A stretch of DNA of 64,000 bases from Ancylostoma caninum. Lineage: Eukaryota; Nematoda; Chromadorea; Rhabditida; Ancylostomatidae. Made by a program: the position numbers and the translations under genes. Below are positions 60,001-64,000 of this stretch, piece by piece (position 1 is the stretch's first letter; every line of letters starts with the position of its first letter). The notes beneath the pieces were generated by a model, which was not told where the DNA came from, made no database searches, and worked only from the letters and a program-made list of their open reading frames with translations. The stretch covers positions 186,001 to 250,000 of the forward strand of contig JBAJFG010000107.1 of NCBI GenBank assembly GCA_037903475.1, given 5' to 3'.

Positions 60001-60931
60001 AAGTCGCCAACACGAAGGCTTCTCAACCAAATTCGTGCGGTAGGTTCGGATGTCATAACGTCCAGAAATACAGCATTAATGCCGCGACTGGATGCTGCTG
60101 CTGATTTACCATATTTGAAGCCGTATATTAATATACTGCTTTGAAAGTTCCATCTTCCTGGTAGGGGTTGTGAAGGAGTTTACGGATAATGATAATATTA
60201 TTATAAACTTGCACAAATCCGATTCCTCATATTTACAAAAGACAGGCTGCTGCAAGGCAACAGGTGAGGTTATGAAGAGACTGACTTTTGAAAACCGCTA
60301 ATCCCTGAAAATTAATGTAACAGCAAATGGCGTGGTACCTCAGATTTGATGAGTTCTTTGAGTTGCTATTAGGTGATTTAAGGTTGATCACTAAGGTCAT
60401 ATAATTACCTTGAATTCTGCTGTTCTGGCAGTACTTTATGTGTTGAGCCTAAGCTTACAGCGCTCCCTGTAGAGTTCATCCAGCCATTCCTCCACCCCAG
60501 TTTATCGAGCTTTCCGAGAGCTAAAAAATCGTGAATTGTGAATCATGGAAGGTGGAAAAATTCGAGCAAGTTTTCGCTTATTCTTCCTATTTTTTATTCA
60601 ATTTTTTTATTCCCGAGACAAATACACGGAAAATAAAAAAATAAGAACAAAAGTATCTGCTCAGATTAGCCAATATTTGTCGCGTCTAGTAGAATCCGCT
60701 GAAATTTACTCGTAAAATACGCGAAATCTGCTTGAATATGCACTTCATGTAAATTCGAGCAGATTTCGTGCATTTTTCGTTTGTTCTAGTGCTAAGTTCA
60801 TTTCTCACATCTGTTGTCCATATCTGCTGCGGTGCCGTCTATGAAGAGACACAGCGGTCTTTCTACAGAACTCTTGAGCGCGGCACTTGTCGGAGATGTA
60901 TCAGTCGTCTGAATCAGGTGAGCTATGGCGC
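57056..60931 (-). CDS. Partial multi-exon gene, unidentified, probably large
   Basis: Three exons chain exactly: 59169-59043 (1+42 codons, acceptor TATTAG, donor GTGAAT), 58120-57908 (71 codons, acceptor CTATAG, donor GTAGCT) and 57248-57056 (64 codons +1, acceptor CTATAG, donor GTAAAA). They encode 177 residues with no stop, including FGCTMKNVVVWQNELKGNW, LEVSVTELRYEDPVVGLLVA and STWKLTHVVQCQQGTAVALK. Farther upstream are two more coding-like exons, about 60100-59802 (INAVFLDVMTSEPTARIW) and 60931-60809 (VERPLCLFIDGTAADMDN). The alternating hydrophobic/polar pattern suggests a β-rich protein; a bridge-like lipid-transfer (VPS13/BLTP-type) protein is only a guess. Neither the 5' nor the 3' end was found; the gene may extend beyond the window. 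Confidence 0.45.
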
Positions 60932-61703
60932 CTGGGTGAACGTCACATTTTATAAGCGGATGTCCACGGTTTGTTCCTGGGTGCATGAAGCATTTTCTCA
61001 TTTTCTTAATCAATGTTATATTCTGTCTTGAAAAATTCCAGCGCTGCCGTAGCATGTTCTCACTTGTAACTTGAAATTTTAAGCACCGAAAAAGATGCAC
61101 CTTATGGCTTCATTATGTAAAAAAAGAATTTCAACATTTTATGCACTCATGAGGTAAGATAACACAAAGTGCTTAGAACATATGCAGTATTTTTTCAAAG
61201 AGTGAACGGCGTATCAAGAAGAGCTTATTCCTCTTGCTTACAGCACTCAACCAAATCTGGTGTGGAACCAAACTGAACTTACGGACGCCAAAGTATGCCG
61301 CTGCATTTTCGTGACTTAATCACGTAAACGCAAAAAAAGTGAAAAAAAACATCAATGACTAAATCAGGGATCAGTCAATTTTCGTACTCCTGGTGATTAT
61401 GCTCTGCAACAAAGGTGTCTTACCGTAATTGGTGAACAATTTCGATCTATACGACATTATCACGTACATTATTCAGAAAAATGATAGGCAATACCCTAAC
61501 AAATGTGTGCACGAATTTCTGCACTTTGCTTTCTAACACGAGAACCCATGTGCGGATGCCGGCTAAAGTGCTGTGAAAATTGTGCGACAAAATGATCGTA
61601 CAAACTGCTTTTAAAATTCTAAAACTCTTGATTGTTGGTGAAGAAAATGACGTGGCGGTATTCGGAATATTTTTCAAAGAAATACAGCATTGAATGGGAA
61701 AAC
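60932..61703. other. Unresolved; possible further exons or introns
   Basis: Presumably intron or 5' part of the minus-strand gene above. No exon could be chained. Confidence 0.35.
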
Positions 61704-61795
61704 GCAAAACCATCGGTTACACGAGGATGCGAACTCCAGACCAACTACCTGGAAAGCGAGACAATTATAATACCATTGCACCACAGCCACCAACC
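61704..61795 (-). repeat. tRNA-like sequence (SINE head or pseudo-tRNA)
   Basis: The minus strand reads GGTGGCTGTGGTGCAATGG (A-box-like) and, about 45 bases on, GGAGTTCGCATCC (B-box-like). Acceptor ends do not pair. Probably a tRNA-derived repeat of a different family from the 26.8/55.9-kb SINE. Confidence 0.4.
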
Positions 61796-64000
61796 TGATT
61801 GTGCTTGAATCATTCTATGTACAACCCTTCTTCATACAATGGTTGGGAATTTTCCGATATTGCATAGCTTTTTGCATCCCTTTCCACCTACTGTATACTT
61901 TCGCTTCCCCTCTGGGACCTCTCCAGCTGACATTTTCAGTAATGGGGATCACAAGTGTTGTGCTTCAAACCAGAAAAGCAAAAAAATTGCTTTGAGTTTA
62001 TACAGGGATCCTCGCAGCAGATACGCGGTACAGATCCGAAATCAGCGTCAGAAACTGCACATGTTGGTGCACAAGCCGTCACGAATGGCTAGCCCCTCTA
62101 GTATCCTTCTCTTTTCAGAGGACTGTGTCTGAGTCGGTAGCACCCCAGTAGTTTATAAACAGGTTTACTTCATTGCATTGTTGTTTTCGTTTGCATATTG
62201 GAAATAAAAATGTCTATTTGCTGCTGTTGAATCTATTCAAATGAAGGAGTGTTTAAATACCTCAGAATATAATACTTATGAAAACTAGGTAAGAGTTGCT
62301 GTTGGTTGCGGATATGAATTGGCCCTTTCGCAATCATTTCTCCTTGGTTTAACTCCTCTAACCAATTATTGAAGGGTGAAAACTCTCTTTGGTATTTGTC
62401 GATAGGAAAGCAAACGTGTATTCTCAGAATAGCAAAATCCAAAGGGAAGGATGAACAATACTTAATCTCTTTTCGTTCGCGTATAATATCTAACCACGTG
62501 TGGCGTACCCTCAGCTATCATTTCATTTTGACCAGGTTATCTGATGTGTCTTCGTATTTCTGTTTCTTTTCTAATTGTGATAAAAAGGTAAGCTTGCCCA
62601 AAACTTTATTGCACACGGGAGTCAGGTGGCTCAAACTCGTTTAATAAACTCGAGCTCAACAAATCAACTTAACAGTGAGCGATAACCAGATGAGAAATCA
62701 TTCAGAAAACAAAGCGAAAAGATGTGACTGGATTAAGTGAATGATGAATAAATTGAGGTATATGGTGCTTTGCCATATCCTCTCTCGCCAACAGCGGATT
62801 CTGTCCCTGAGCTGAGAAGGAGAAGTTGGGCCAGTGAAGCTTGGGAGTCAATGACGAGGCAGATGAGTTGGGCTGATGATTTTTATGTTTTATCATCGGA
62901 ACCTGAGGCTGTTGGACTGATGCGCCATATGTTCAGCAGGGAAGCCTAACCGAGAGTCAATCAAGCTCAAGCTCAAAAAAAAAATCTTTTAACAGCGAAC
63001 GATAACCGGAGGAGAAATCTTACATGAAACAGCGACAAAAAGTGTCACCTGAGGTGTCCATCGGGGCACACAAAGCATTGTTGGATTGAAGAATGAACTG
63101 AGATATAATACAACAGCAGTTCACATTATATGTAGACGTTTTTGCGGCTGCTTCCTTTTGAGAGGCGCGACGATATAATCGTTGGCGGCTAGCACGCGTT
63201 TCAACAGACTGCAAAACATAACTTCTGAGAATAACAAGACCACCTCTCCTGTCGCAATGGTAATAAATTCTCTCTACTTCACCAATGAAACGAGAAAGTC
63301 AGAGTCAGATGAAGTGTTCTTCAACCAGCGTTTTTCCAACAAAAAATGGAGTCCATTTTCTGATAGATGGTCGGCATTTTTTTCCAAGAGACACTGTAGG
63401 ATTTCTTCCATCTACTATTTCATTTCACGCTTCATCTAGCTATAGCTTCAACTTCTTGCTGTAGAGCATCGATGATTACCGATGCCAGGGAAGCTTCTTT
63501 TGTTTTTTTTTTGTGATTTAAGACAAATTTCTGAGCTTTCGCCTCTTTTACAACGTATGACCCACTATATTGTAAACTGCACACGATTCACCAACGAAAT
63601 AGAGTTGGCGGTCAGAGCCAAATCAGATGTCGTGATAGCGTCAATTACAGGTTAAATTCTGACCAATTCTGACCACGAATCCTGATAATAGAAGTGAACT
63701 TCATTTCCGTTATCATTTGACCAGAGAATCTCCAGTTTCTTTCTTCTGTGTATCAAAAGTTTATTTTAGAACAAGTGGCTGTGCCCGGTCAGTTACTGTT
63801 CACTCCATACAAAAAATAGATGAGAACCAGAGGTGATTGTTTTTGTGTTTTTGACGAAGTAAGAGCCCAGGTGAACGACCTTTTACATTCGTGAACTGGC
63901 TTACTTGTCGTTAGTAGCCAGCGGAAGCACTAACGTTGTGAAGGTCGTTGAGGACAGTCGCAAAAGTAAATACGCATTTCTGCAAGTGGACGATTACGTA
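61796..64000. other. Right-edge region, no secure gene
   Basis: Exon-like stretches occur on both strands without a phase chain: plus 61995-62092 after TTTATACAG (QQIRGTDPKSASETAH, stop), minus about 63201-63130 after TTTTGCAG (RASRQRLYRRASQKEAAAK), and minus near 63975-63930 (VFTFATVLNDLHN before GTTAGT). They may be exons of the large minus-strand gene or chance. A degenerate direct repeat, AACAGTGAGCGATAACCAGA at 62671 and AACAGCGAACGATAACCGGA at 62991, is also present. Confidence 0.35.

Noticed and set aside
60768..61031. Plus-strand frame resembling a signal peptide plus Cys motif
   Set aside because: It has no ATG in frame (starts at GTG after a stop) and lies opposite a better minus-strand exon at 60809-60931.
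1..64000. CRISPR arrays, bacterial operons, prophage or other prokaryotic systems
   Set aside because: Gene structure with introns and nematode-specific families shows eukaryotic chromosome; no direct-repeat array with regular spacers was seen.

Overview
The window is eukaryotic and reads as nematode chromosome. It holds hedgehog-related Ground-like (GRL) genes, a cuticle collagen, an HNF4-type nematode nuclear receptor and seven-transmembrane receptors of chemosensory type. Introns end in nematode-style TTTTCAG acceptors. The long introns (up to about 2 kb) and the mix of mariner, hAT, TTAA-type MITE, LINE and tRNA-derived repeats suggest a clade V parasite such as a strongylid (inference). 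All gene models were spliced by eye; exon chains were accepted only where splice sites and codon phase agreed.

Layout: 2.0-5.7 kb holds two GRL genes (minus strand). 7.9-9.6 kb is a 1.7-kb fold-back element with tRNA-like sequences in its loop. 9.7-18.3 kb is mostly repeats, with one tentative small gene (13.16-14.88 kb, plus). 18.4-34.1 kb holds two tandemly duplicated seven-TM receptor genes (plus), separated by a mariner relic that is itself split by a hAT-type MITE, and by a tRNA-derived SINE. A LINE endonuclease relic follows at 34.6-35.2 kb. 36.1-42.7 kb holds two further GRL genes (minus), closely related to each other. 44.9-47.9 kb is a complete nine-exon nuclear receptor gene (minus). 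49-52.7 kb has two mariner remnants, one with both terminal repeats. 53.9-55.0 kb is a three-exon cuticle collagen gene (minus). 55.9-57.0 kb is a SINE and a MITE. 57.0-61.0 kb contains several minus-strand exons of a probably large, unidentified gene.

Functionally the collagen and the four secreted GRL proteins fit cuticle or apical extracellular matrix work. All four GRL proteins have a signal peptide, a Cys/Gly/Pro or Pro/Gln-rich middle and a C-terminal four-cysteine Ground-like domain; three also have an obvious RKKR-type processing site. The receptor pair is a recent local duplication that keeps exon structure and part of the upstream region. The nuclear receptor would be a ligand-regulated transcription factor. 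No operon-like close spacing was seen.
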